The notes beneath the pieces are model-generated. The model was given only the letters and a program-made list of their open reading frames with translations, had not been told where the DNA came from and ran no database searches. A stretch of DNA of 32,768 nucleotides. Source: an uncultured Pelagibacteraceae bacterium (lineage in GTDB: Bacteria; Pseudomonadota; Alphaproteobacteria; Pelagibacterales; Pelagibacteraceae). Shown one piece after another: positions 11,127-19,214 of the stretch (the first letter of the stretch is position 1; every line of letters starts with the position of its first letter). The stretch is taken from positions 1-32,768 of the forward strand of contig CACJOY010000008.1 of NCBI GenBank assembly GCA_902595125.1. Reading direction: 5' to 3'. Position numbers and translations under genes: made by a program.

Positions 11127-12879
11127 AATAAGTTTAGTAGGTATTTCTTTAATATTGCTTTCTTCAACATTTTCATACTCAGAAGAACAACCAGTTGATA
11201 TTTGGAACATTGAAAAAAAGGAAATTGAAAAGAAAATTCTGAACGATGATACGAACATTTCTTCAACTAATAATGAGAATAAAACATCCACAGAATTAAG
11301 TATTTTTTCTATGCAATCACCAAATGATAATGATTTAATTTTACAAGATAAGAAAATAGAGTCCAAAGATGTAAAAATTATTGGCCTCTATGATCCTGAA
11401 GACTATGGATTAAATATAGATATGTGGTTAAATTCTAATGGTGACCAACTGAGAAATATTTTTTCAAATTTATCTAAAATAGATTTTTCTGATGATGCAG
11501 TTGAAATAATGAATATTTCGATGCTTACAAATGCACACATTCCCCAAAGAAATATTTCAGAAAAAGAATTCTTGAAGTTCAAATCTGACTGGCTTATTAA
11601 AAACAACAACCTTGAACTAATTGAAGAATATTTAATAAAAAATCAAATTATTAATCTTCATCCTGAACTAACAAAATATTTAGTAAATCAATATTTGTCC
11701 CAAGCTAACATTAAAAAATCTTGTGAGCTTTTTTCGAAAAATATAGAACCAATAAAAGATGAGTATTTGTCAAAATTTAGTATTTATTGCTCAATTGTTT
11801 TAGGAAAAAAAGATGTAGCTCAACTTAATTTAGACTTAAAAAAAGAATTAGGATTTAAAGATGATTATTTTGAAAATAAAATAAACTTTCTTCTCGGTTA
11901 TATCGATAAGGTAGATAAAAAAATATCCGAAAAAACAATACTTGATTTTCATTTAGCACATATAACAAATACAGAATTTTTTTTTGAACCCAAAGACTCA
12001 ACAGATAAAATTATTTGGAAATACCTTTCTTCATCAAATTTGTTGTATAATATAGAAGAAATTGAAATTACAGAATTAGATAGAATCTCAACAATTGAAA
12101 AGGCTGTGCATAATGAAAATTATCCAGAAAAAGATTTATTTGAATTATATAAAAGGTTTCAATTTAATATTAATCAGCTGTTGAATGCTGAAACATCTTA
12201 TAAAGCGCTGTCAAACATCGAAGCAAGAGCTTTAATTTATCAAAAAATTTTACTCGAGTCTGAAATAGTTGAAAAATTAAAATTATTAAAAATATTAAAA
12301 AATCTTTTTAAAAAAGATGATATTAATCAAGCTTTTAACCTTGAGCTTAAAAAGTTTTTAAAAACAATAGACCCTTTAGATGTACCAGATAATTTAACCA
12401 GTTTTTATTATACAAATGTTAAAATTGAAAAAAATCTAGAGAGGAACATAAAATTTAATAATGATATTATTCATCAATCAAAATTAATCAACTATTTTAA
12501 TGGAGATTATGCAAAATCAAAAATTGAAAAAGATATTAATAATTTTTTAAAAAAGATTAAAAAAAATAAAAAGTATTTTCTTTCAAAAAAGGACATTATT
12601 TTTTTAGAATCTTTAAAATCGGACGGTATAGAAATTTCAAAAAAATTTGATGATCTTTATGAAATTAATGAGTCAGAAATACCAACAGATATTCAAGTTA
12701 TGATTAATAATAATGAGGCTGGCACTGCATTATTACGAATAGTAGAAGTTATAGGTCAAGATGATTTAGAGAAAATTGATGAAGATACGATTTATTTTAT
12801 TATAAGTACTTTGAATCAACTAGATATTGATTTTATAAGAAATAAAATTTTACTTAAAGTTCTTCCTTTAAAAGTCTAA
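11101..12879 (+). CDS. Exported protein of unknown function, 592 aa
   Basis: A typical signal peptide begins the protein: basic start MKISKSLNK, hydrophobic core ISLVGISLILLSS, and a likely cleavage near TFSYS-EE. The mature part is acidic/lysine-rich and appears almost wholly alpha-helical, possibly with repeat-like helical hairpins, but I cannot identify a named domain. It lies between the aroKB pair and def–fmt–truA, overlaps the small membrane ORF upstream by 26 bp and ends 23 bp before def. A periplasmic or envelope role together with the small membrane protein is a reasonable guess only. Confidence 0.75.
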   Translation: MKISKSLNKISLVGISLILLSSTFSYSEEQPVDIWNIEKKEIEKKILNDDTNISSTNNENKTSTELSIFSMQSPNDNDLILQDKKIESKDVKIIGLYDPEDYGLNIDMWLNSNGDQLRNIFSNLSKIDFSDDAVEIMNISMLTNAHIPQRNISEKEFLKFKSDWLIKNNNLELIEEYLIKNQIINLHPELTKYLVNQYLSQANIKKSCELFSKNIEPIKDEYLSKFSIYCSIVLGKKDVAQLNLDLKKELGFKDDYFENKINFLLGYIDKVDKKISEKTILDFHLAHITNTEFFFEPKDSTDKIIWKYLSSSNLLYNIEEIEITELDRISTIEKAVHNENYPEKDLFELYKRFQFNINQLLNAETSYKALSNIEARALIYQKILLESEIVEKLKLLKILKNLFKKDDINQAFNLELKKFLKTIDPLDVPDNLTSFYYTNVKIEKNLERNIKFNNDIIHQSKLINYFNGDYAKSKIEKDINNFLKKIKKNKKYFLSKKDIIFLESLKSDGIEISKKFDDLYEINESEIPTDIQVMINNNEAGTALLRIVEVIGQDDLEKIDEDTIYFIISTLNQLDIDFIRNKILLKVLPLKV

Positions 12880-12902
12880 AAATTAGTTTATTTATTTAGT
12901 TC

Positions 12903-13427
12903 ATGAGTATTAAAGATATAATCACAGTTCCTGACGAAATGCTTAAAAAAATTTCAGAACCAATTGAAAAAATTGGGACTAATGAAAAAAAACTCATTAA
13001 AGATCTATTTGATACGATGTATGCTTCAAACGGAATTGGATTAGCAGCAGTTCAAATTGGTGTTCTTAAAAGAATTCTTGTTATAGATGTGTCAGCAAAA
13101 GATGAGTCAAAAAAACCGTTAAGTCTTATCAACCCTATAATAAAAAAACTTAGTGATGACACATCTGTTTATGAAGAGGGATGTTTATCAATTCCCGAAA
13201 CATTCATTGAAATTGAAAGACCGAAAATTTGCGAAATTGAATATATTGACTCAAATGGTTTTAAAAAAGAGTTAAAATGTGATGGTTTAATGTCTACTTG
13301 TGTTCAGCACGAAATTAATCATTTAGATGGAAAATTAATTATTGATCATTTATCAAAATTAAAAAAAGATTTTATTATTAAGAAAATTTCCAAAATACAA
13401 AAAAGCCCAGATAGAGTAATAGTTTAA
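12903..13427 (+). CDS. def: Peptide deformylase
   Basis: The 174-residue metalloenzyme removes the N-formyl group from nascent proteins. All three family motifs are present: GIGLAAVQIG (motif 1), EGCLSIP with the metal Cys (motif 2) and QHEINHLDG carrying the HExxH metal histidines and catalytic Glu (motif 3). It is followed after 2 bp by fmt, which adds the formyl group to initiator tRNA, the classic def–fmt pair. Confidence 0.97.
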   Translation: MSIKDIITVPDEMLKKISEPIEKIGTNEKKLIKDLFDTMYASNGIGLAAVQIGVLKRILVIDVSAKDESKKPLSLINPIIKKLSDDTSVYEEGCLSIPETFIEIERPKICEIEYIDSNGFKKELKCDGLMSTCVQHEINHLDGKLIIDHLSKLKKDFIIKKISKIQKSPDRVIV

Positions 13428-13429
13428 AA

Positions 13430-14362
13430 ATGGCAAAAAAAATTATTTTTATGGGTACCCCTTTATTTGCAGTACCAATATTAAAATCATTGTATCAAAA
13501 TGGGTTTCCTATAAGTGTAGTATATACTCAGCCTCCACAAAAATCTCACAGAGGTCAGAAAATTAATAAATCACCTATTCAGGGAATATCAGAAACTCTA
13601 AATATAGATTTTAGATCTCCACAAAGTTTAAAAAATAATAATGAAGAATATGAGTTTCTAAAAAATTTAAATGCTGATTTAGCTATAGTTGTTGCATATG
13701 GTCAGATAATTCCAAAAAACTTTTTAAGTTTGACTAAAAAAGGCTTTATAAACATCCACGCTTCAATTCTACCCAAATGGAGAGGTGCAGCGCCTATACA
13801 AAGATCAATAATGAATTTAGATACTGAAACAGGAATAAGTATTATGAAAATAAATGAGAAATTAGACAGTGGACCCATAAGCAACATATATAAAATTAAA
13901 CTGGATCAAGATAAAAATGCAAAAGAAGTTTCAGAAAAACTTTCACTCTTAGCAGCAGACAAAATCCTGGATAATGTGGATGACATTCTTGAAGGAAATT
14001 TAAATTTTGTGGATCAAGATCATTCAAAAGCAACTTATGCTAAAAAAATTTTTAAAAGTGAGGGTCAAATTAACTGGAATGATGATGTTTCCAAGATTAT
14101 TGGAAAAATTAACGGTTTATACCCCTCTCCTGGTGCTTTTTTTAATTTTAATGGTGAGAGATATAAAATTTTAAAAGCAGAAATTGGAAATGGCATAGGA
14201 AAGATTGGTGAAGTTGTATCAAGTAACCTCGAAATAGCTTGTAATAATAATAAATCCATTAAAATTCTAGAAATTCAAAGAGAAGGAAAAAAAGTTCAAA
14301 AAATTGGAGAGTTCATGCTTGGTTCTCATATTAGAAAAGGTTCTGAAATATCTAATGTTTAG
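13430..14362 (+). CDS. fmt: Methionyl-tRNA formyltransferase
   Basis: The 310-residue enzyme transfers formyl from 10-formyl-THF to Met-tRNA(fMet). The N-terminal Rossmann part starts with IIFMGTPLFAVP. The catalytic region is NIHASILPKWRGAAPIQ, with the Asn and His of the active site. LDSGPI supplies the following Asp motif. The C-terminal OB-like domain (about 205-305) is present, so the protein is complete. Its last codons overlap the start of truA by 8 bp. Confidence 0.96.
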   Translation: MAKKIIFMGTPLFAVPILKSLYQNGFPISVVYTQPPQKSHRGQKINKSPIQGISETLNIDFRSPQSLKNNNEEYEFLKNLNADLAIVVAYGQIIPKNFLSLTKKGFINIHASILPKWRGAAPIQRSIMNLDTETGISIMKINEKLDSGPISNIYKIKLDQDKNAKEVSEKLSLLAADKILDNVDDILEGNLNFVDQDHSKATYAKKIFKSEGQINWNDDVSKIIGKINGLYPSPGAFFNFNGERYKILKAEIGNGIGKIGEVVSSNLEIACNNNKSIKILEIQREGKKVQKIGEFMLGSHIRKGSEISNV

Positions 14363-15095
14363 GTATCAGATTTTAATTGAATATGTTGGAACTAATTTTA
14401 GGGGTTGGCAGGTTCAAAAAAAAGGAAAAACAATCCAGGGTCTCATCCAACAAAAAATTTCTAAAATACTAAAAGAAAAAATTATTTTGATAGGCTCAGG
14501 AAGAACTGATACAGGAGTTCATGCCATTGAACAATCTGCACACTTTGAGTGTAAAACAAAAATCAAAAATTTTGATAAATTTTTAAAATCTACAAATCAT
14601 TTTTTGAATAGAGAATTAGTAACAATTTTAAAAATAAAAAAAAAAAGTAAGAATTTTCATTCTAGATTTTCAGCAAAAATGAGAGTCTACAAGTACATAA
14701 TTATTAACAGAGTAGGAGGACCAGTTCTAGATCAAGAAAGAGGCTGGCATATCATGAATAATCTTAATTTGTTAATGATGAAAAATGCTGCAAAAAAATT
14801 GGTTGGCACAAAAGATTTTTCCACTTTTAGAGCATCAAGTTGCAGAGCAAAAAGCCCAATTAAAACTATGAAATCTGTAAGAATAAAATCTAGAAATAAT
14901 AAAATAGAAATAGAATTCAAATCTCAATCTTTTTTGCAAAAACAAGTTAGGTCTATGGTTGGGTGTTTAAAGTATGTTGGTGAAAAAAAATGGAGCTTAA
15001 GAAAGTTTGTTGATGTAATGAATAAGAAAAAAAGAATTTTATGTGCACCACCAGCTCCCCCAGAAGGACTATATTTAGCGAGAGTTATTTACTAA
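14355..15095 (+). CDS. truA: tRNA pseudouridine(38-40) synthase
   Basis: TruA makes pseudouridine in the anticodon arm at positions 38-40. The start is taken at 14355 (MFRYQILIEYVGTNFRGWQVQ), which matches the family opening. The frame extends further 5' to 14304, but that part lies inside fmt and has no family match. The catalytic Asp is in GSGRTDTGVHA. FHSRFSAKMRVYKY, FSTFRASSC and FLQKQVRSMVG are further family motifs. About 246 residues is normal. It overlaps fmt by 8 bp and the convergent SET-domain gene by 21 bp. Confidence 0.95.
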   Translation: MFRYQILIEYVGTNFRGWQVQKKGKTIQGLIQQKISKILKEKIILIGSGRTDTGVHAIEQSAHFECKTKIKNFDKFLKSTNHFLNRELVTILKIKKKSKNFHSRFSAKMRVYKYIIINRVGGPVLDQERGWHIMNNLNLLMMKNAAKKLVGTKDFSTFRASSCRAKSPIKTMKSVRIKSRNNKIEIEFKSQSFLQKQVRSMVGCLKYVGEKKWSLRKFVDVMNKKKRILCAPPAPPEGLYLARVIY

Positions 15096-15566
15096 TTTTT
15101 TTTTATTACTCATGGAAAATTTTTTATTTATTCGCCATCTTGACTCTTCGCGCACTATATATCCACAGCAGTTTTTTGCCCCACATTTGCAAGGAAATTG
15201 TTTATAATCTTCATCAAAACCAAATCCATAATCACAAGTAAATTCTTCACCTTTTTTAATATCTTTAATTGCTGTAATCCATATTTTTAGACCTTTACCA
15301 TCGTATTGAGAGTTCGGATTACAACTATGATTTATTAAGCCAGCTACGTTAAACGGGTAGTCCCCATCTAGAGTATATCTTTTGTTTAAAGTAAATAAAT
15401 ATATTGGTTTACCATTGTCATATTTATCAGACTCGTCGACTTGTTTATTAGTTATTATTTTACCTTTGTAATTAATAATTTTTGTTCCTTCTTTAATATC
15501 TTTGGTAGCGTATAGGCCACGACCTTTGTTATCAATTTTAGATTTTTTAATTTTGTATAATCTCAT
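15075..15566 (-). CDS. SET-domain protein (putative protein-lysine methyltransferase)
   Basis: The 163-residue protein is nearly all SET domain. It opens with KGRGLYATKDIKEGTKII. The SAM/active-site knot has INHSCNPNSQY (the NHSCxPN signature) and GEEFTCDYGFGFDED (GEELxxxYG-type, with the catalytic Tyr). A post-SET-like cysteine cluster (PCKCGAKNCCGYI) would complete a zinc site with the NHSC cysteine. SET proteins methylate lysines; the bacterial substrates are mostly unknown. It follows the deacetylase-like gene on the same strand after about 30 bp, so the two may be co-expressed. It overlaps the end of truA convergently. Confidence 0.85.
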   Translation of the reverse strand: MRLYKIKKSKIDNKGRGLYATKDIKEGTKIINYKGKIITNKQVDESDKYDNGKPIYLFTLNKRYTLDGDYPFNVAGLINHSCNPNSQYDGKGLKIWITAIKDIKKGEEFTCDYGFGFDEDYKQFPCKCGAKNCCGYIVREESRWRINKKFSMSNKKKLVNNSR

Positions 15567-15596
15567 TAGGTTGATTTATAGTTTACTAAAATATTA

Positions 15597-16223
15597 TCAA
15601 TTGAATTCTAATAGTGCGTTAACATGTTCATTTGAACTATCAGCTAAAGCGGCTAAATCATACCCACCCTCTAAAATAGATATAACTCTTCCTTTAGTAA
15701 ATTCCTTAGTTGCCATAATAGCTCTTTTAGTAATTTCATAAAAATCTTTTGGTATTAATTTAAAAGATGCAAGAGGATCTCGCTCCTCAGCATCAAAACC
15801 AATACTCATAAGCAAAAATTCTGGCTGAAATTTAATCAATTTATCCAAAACTCTATCAAAGGCGTTAAAATATTCTCGAGAGCCAGTTCCAGCAGGCAAA
15901 GGTACATTAAAAATATTGTCATGATTGCCTTTTTCTTTTTCACTACCAGTTCCAGGATAAAATGGATATTGATGAGTTGATAAACATAAAACTTTTGCAT
16001 TATCGTAAAAAATATCACTGGTGCCGTTGAAGTGATGCACATCTGGATCAAGTATAGCTATTCTTTTGTATTTATATTTATCAATGAGATAGTGTGCACC
16101 AACAGCTACATTGTTGTATATGCAAAAACCCATAGCTTTATCTTTTTCTGCGTGATGTCCAAAATAAGACCAGTGCCCTCTAGTTAAAGAGGGCACTAGC
16201 CCCCAGGCGGTCTTACGACGCAA
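15597..16223 (-). CDS. Histone-deacetylase/AcuC-like protein, C-terminal part (separated by a 44-nt gap from its N-terminal part)
   Basis: This frame carries the catalytic core of an arginase/HDAC-fold deacetylase: GHHAEKDKAMGFC with the catalytic His pair, LDPDVHHFNGTSDIFY with zinc-binding Asp and His, GFDAEERDPLAS with the second zinc Asp, and LEGGYDL. Family homology begins exactly at the GHHA of codons 16160-16149. The residues before it (to a TTG at 16223) come from the inserted hairpin and read-through of the other frame, so independent initiation there looks unnatural. The DPDVHHF segment has Phe where Gly is common (HHGNGT). In combination with the part at 16196-16564 it would make a protein of about 310 residues, the normal AcuC-like length. 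Confidence 0.8.
   Translation of the reverse strand: MRRKTAWGLVPSLTRGHWSYFGHHAEKDKAMGFCIYNNVAVGAHYLIDKYKYKRIAILDPDVHHFNGTSDIFYDNAKVLCLSTHQYPFYPGTGSEKEKGNHDNIFNVPLPAGTGSREYFNAFDRVLDKLIKFQPEFLLMSIGFDAEERDPLASFKLIPKDFYEITKRAIMATKEFTKGRVISILEGGYDLAALADSSNEHVNALLEFN
16161..16204 (-). repeat. 44-nt hairpin insert splitting the deacetylase gene (bypass-element-like)
   Basis: Removing these 44 nt restores CCG CCT | GGA CAT CAC, i.e. the family motif PPGHH, in a single frame. Read on the minus strand the insert begins GGG GGC TAG. It then folds as AGTGCCCTCT / AGAGGGCACT (10 perfect pairs at 16172-16181 and 16188-16197, loop 6 nt), extended by a G-U and a C-G pair. It ends in an unpaired U-rich stretch directly before GGA. 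The UAG lies in the 5' arm of the stem. 44 is not a multiple of three, so the insert also shifts frame. Confidence 0.8.
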
Positions 16224-16564
16224 AAAGCGTTTTTATATTTTTTTTGTTCTACAGAGTCTATTGCCTTTAAAATTGAACCTACAGCATCCCTTGTTGCTTT
16301 TTCACTTCCTGGTGAAATTATAGTATCTCCATCTAAAAATTTTAATCCTTCTTTTGGAAAGCTTTTTTGAACCATATTAATATATTTTTCGTCATGCGCT
16401 TTCTTTAAAATATCTAAATCAAATTTTTTAGGTTTATCCCAAATTAAATCATTCCTTTTTTTTAATTTTTCAGTAATTGCAATAACTCTCTCAGGTCTTT
16501 CTGGATGACCATCACCTGTTAAATGGTTTATTGATGTATCTGAAGTTATAATTGCAGTACTCAA
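16196..16564 (-). CDS. Histone-deacetylase/AcuC-like protein, N-terminal part (ends at UAG inside the hairpin insert)
   Basis: The 122-residue frame starts with TTG at 16564 (overlapping the dapE stop by 4 bp) and reads like a normal family N terminus: GDGHPERPERV is the conserved opening, followed by LKKAHDEKYI and DGDTIISPGSEKATRDAVG. It runs up to FCVVRPPG, where the family should continue HHAE, but instead encodes one extra Gly and stops. It lacks the catalytic His pair and all zinc ligands and cannot be an enzyme by itself. No other damage is visible in either half. Confidence 0.8.
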   Translation of the reverse strand: MSTAIITSDTSINHLTGDGHPERPERVIAITEKLKKRNDLIWDKPKKFDLDILKKAHDEKYINMVQKSFPKEGLKFLDGDTIISPGSEKATRDAVGSILKAIDSVEQKKYKNAFCVVRPPGG

Positions 16565-17700
16565 TTAAAATAATTTTGTAAAATTTGATTATATATTCTT
16601 GTTAACTTTTTTAAATCTGACACAGAAGTCTTTTCATCAATTTGATGTATAGTATTATTTCTCAAGCCTAATTCTAATCTAGGTATTTTGCCAAGAAAAC
16701 GGCTGTCACTCGTGCCTCCTCTACAATTTAATTTTGGTGAATTGCCAGTTATTTTTTTGACAATTTTTTTAACCATTAAGATATTTTTATTAGGCTGAGT
16801 ATAAAAAGCCTCTCCACTAACTCTGTATTCTATTTTTACTCGACATTTCTCTTTTTTAGCAGTTGAAATGATTATTTGATTTAATTTTTTTTTCAAAGAA
16901 GATGATTTATATTTAGTATTAAATCTAACGTTAAATTTTGCATTAACTGACTGTGGCACAACATTTTCAGACAAATTATCAACATTCATTTTAGTAAACT
17001 CTAGATTAGAAGGTGGCATAAATTTTGTGCCGTTATCTAAAGAGGAACTTTTTAATTTTGATATTATTTTTGCCAATGCAGTACATGGATTAATAAAATT
17101 TTTAAAAGCAGCATGACCACTTCTGCCATAGACTATAATTACGCCATTCATTGATCCACGCCTTCCAATTCTAATCTCATCACCAATTGATTTATTTGAT
17201 GTTGGCTCTCCAACAATAGAAAAATCAATTTTTTCATTTTTTTTTCTCAAATACCTCATAACAGCAGGAGTTCCTAATCCAGTTGTCTCTTCATCTGCAG
17301 CAATAATTATTGATATAGATCCTTTTAGTTTTTTATTTTTAGTAAAATTACTTACTGCACTTATCCAACAGGCTATACTTCCTTTCATATCCGCAATACC
17401 TCGTGAAATAATTTGACCATTTTTAATTGTACCTTTGAATGGTGGTACGCTCCAATTATCAAGATTAGCAACAACATCGGTATGTCCTAAGAAATTTATA
17501 TGAGGTTTTGATTTGCCAAATCTAGCATATAAATTTAGGGCTGGTTTTGGTCCAGTTCCTTTTGATTTAATAATTGTACATTTAAAGCCAATAGCGGTGA
17601 GTTTTCTTGATAAGAATTTCATAATACCCTTATCTTCAGTTTTAATTGTTGGAAATCTTATTAGCTCTTGAGCTAATTTTAATTCATTGAGAGTTTTCAT
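16561..17700 (-). CDS. dapE: Succinyl-diaminopimelate desuccinylase
   Basis: The 379-residue M20 metallopeptidase-fold enzyme of lysine/DAP synthesis has the metal site in INFLGHTDVV and SRGIADMKGSI, the catalytic Glu-Glu in ADEETTGLG, then VGEPTSNKSIGD, RIGRRGSMNG, GRSGHAAF, MPPSNLEFT and the C-terminal CRGGTSDSRF. The GRRGS and GGTSD(A/S)R patterns and SNLE distinguish DapE from ArgE. It lies 2 bp after dapD, the preceding step of the pathway. Confidence 0.94.
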   Translation of the reverse strand: MKTLNELKLAQELIRFPTIKTEDKGIMKFLSRKLTAIGFKCTIIKSKGTGPKPALNLYARFGKSKPHINFLGHTDVVANLDNWSVPPFKGTIKNGQIISRGIADMKGSIACWISAVSNFTKNKKLKGSISIIIAADEETTGLGTPAVMRYLRKKNEKIDFSIVGEPTSNKSIGDEIRIGRRGSMNGVIIVYGRSGHAAFKNFINPCTALAKIISKLKSSSLDNGTKFMPPSNLEFTKMNVDNLSENVVPQSVNAKFNVRFNTKYKSSSLKKKLNQIIISTAKKEKCRVKIEYRVSGEAFYTQPNKNILMVKKIVKKITGNSPKLNCRGGTSDSRFLGKIPRLELGLRNNTIHQIDEKTSVSDLKKLTRIYNQILQNYFN

Positions 17701-17702
17701 TA

Positions 17703-18521
17703 TTAGTCTCTTAGAAGGTCATTTATTGATGTCTTTGACCTAGTTTTTTCGTCTACTTGTTTGACGATAACTGCACAATATAGACTAGGGCCACCTGGTT
17801 TTTTAGATGGAAGAGACCCTGGAACTACAACACTACCCTCAGGAACTTCACCAGTCATTATCTCATTTGTCTCACGGTTTATTATACGAGTTGAAGCGGT
17901 TAGATACACACCAGTTGCTAAGACACTATTTTTTCTAACTATAACACCTTCGGCCACCTCAGCGCGTGCACCAATAAAGCAATTATCTTCTATAATAGTT
18001 GGTGATGCTTGAAGGGGTTCTAAAACGCCACCAATTCCAACTCCACCAGATAAATGTACATTTTTTCCAATTTGTGCACCTGACCCCACAGTACTCCATG
18101 TATCGACCATCGTACCGCTGTCAACAAATCCTCCAATATTTATAAAACAGGGCATCAAAACGACACCAGGAGCAATATAGCAACCCTTCCTGGTCATACC
18201 GTTAGGTACGTAGCGAAATCCAGCTTTTTTGTGATCTGCTTCAGTCCATCCAGCTGTTTTAAATCCAACCTTATCCCACCATACAGAATATGGACCCGCT
18301 GTGGTGGTCATTTTACTTGTTCTGAATGATAAAAGTATTGCTTTTTTGGCTACTTGATTAGTTTCCCATTTTCCATCAGGTTGTCGATTTGCTACTCGAA
18401 CTTTTCCTTGATCCAATAATTCTATTGTTTCATTTATAGCGTCTATAATACTTTTGTCAGAGTCAGGGGATATATCTTTTCTATTCTCCCAAGCATCATT
18501 TATAATTTTTTCTAAAGACAT
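17703..18521 (-). CDS. dapD: Tetrahydrodipicolinate N-succinyltransferase
   Basis: The 272-residue trimeric left-handed beta-helix acyltransferase succinylates tetrahydrodipicolinate in lysine and peptidoglycan precursor synthesis. Evidence is the N-terminal helical part with [16 protein letters not shown], the hexapeptide-repeat core ([52 protein letters not shown]) and the ending [17 protein letters not shown]. Full length. It sits 3 bp after the HAD gene and just ahead of dapE in the transcript. Confidence 0.96.
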   Translation of the reverse strand: MSLEKIINDAWENRKDISPDSDKSIIDAINETIELLDQGKVRVANRQPDGKWETNQVAKKAILLSFRTSKMTTTAGPYSVWWDKVGFKTAGWTEADHKKAGFRYVPNGMTRKGCYIAPGVVLMPCFINIGGFVDSGTMVDTWSTVGSGAQIGKNVHLSGGVGIGGVLEPLQASPTIIEDNCFIGARAEVAEGVIVRKNSVLATGVYLTASTRIINRETNEIMTGEVPEGSVVVPGSLPSKKPGGPSLYCAVIVKQVDEKTRSKTSINDLLRD

Positions 18522-18524
18522 AAT

Positions 18525-19214
18525 TTACTGACTTTTTAATAACCTTATTTCTTTAAGAAATAAAGATAGATTTTCAATTTTGTGTGAAATAAAATCTTTA
18601 TCAGCATCCATCTTTCCAAAATGCTCGTCATTAATTAACCAAACAGTTGTGCAGCCCCGTTCATGCCCAATACTTAGATTTTTAGCTATATCCTCTATAT
18701 AGATAGTTTCTTTTGGATTAATACCAAATTTTTTAAGCATTAGGTCAAAAGTCTCTGCTTCAGGTTTAGGTACATATCCAGCATCTTTAATGTCAAAAAC
18801 TTTATCTCTCCCAAATAAATCATACACTCCTAGATGTGTTAAAATATTTGCAGCATGTTCTGCAGAACCATTTGTGAAGATAAACTTTTCCATATCTAAT
18901 TTTTCAAGCTCATTTCTCATAATTTTATCTGCTTTCATAAATGATAAGTCTATTTCGTGAACGAAGGACAAGAATTCATCTGGTGATATTCCATTATGAA
19001 CCATTAATCCTCTTAATGATGTATTGTATTTATAAAAGTAATTTGTTTGTAATTCTTTAGCTTTATCTTTATCAATTTTAAGTTTTTCAGATATAAATTG
19101 TGTCATTCTCTTTGAAACTTGGCCAAATACTCGTTCTAAAGAATAATTATTATGTTTTCCATAACAAACACCATCCAAATCCAGCAGTAAATATTTTTTT
19201 TCTTTTAAATTCAT
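18525..19214 (-). CDS. HAD-family pyrimidine 5'-nucleotidase-like hydrolase
   Basis: The 229-residue HAD phosphatase has motif I LLLDLDGVCY (nucleophile Asp), motif II FTNGSAEHA, motif III VPKPEAETFDLML and motif IV YIEDIAKNLSIG. The pattern, with an alpha-helical cap after motif I, is that of the pyrimidine 5'-nucleotidase group (SDT1-like) commonly found beside argB or dapD in alphaproteobacteria. The physiological substrate is uncertain. The start overlaps the argB stop by 1 bp. Confidence 0.82.
   Translation of the reverse strand: MNLKEKKYLLLDLDGVCYGKHNNYSLERVFGQVSKRMTQFISEKLKIDKDKAKELQTNYFYKYNTSLRGLMVHNGISPDEFLSFVHEIDLSFMKADKIMRNELEKLDMEKFIFTNGSAEHAANILTHLGVYDLFGRDKVFDIKDAGYVPKPEAETFDLMLKKFGINPKETIYIEDIAKNLSIGHERGCTTVWLINDEHFGKMDADKDFISHKIENLSLFLKEIRLLKSQ

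Noticed and set aside
14304..14354. Longer truA start inside fmt
   Set aside because: The 17 extra residues are an out-of-frame reading of fmt; MFRYQILIEYVG at 14355 is the family start.
15836..16051. Minus-strand frame inside the deacetylase gene
   Set aside because: Out-of-frame shadow of the conserved DVHH–GTGSE region with no family match.
16196..16223. Independent translation start (TTG 16223) for the deacetylase C-terminal part
   Set aside because: The start has no ribosome-binding site, and the residues before GHHA derive from the hairpin and an alternative frame. It is kept only as the frame boundary.
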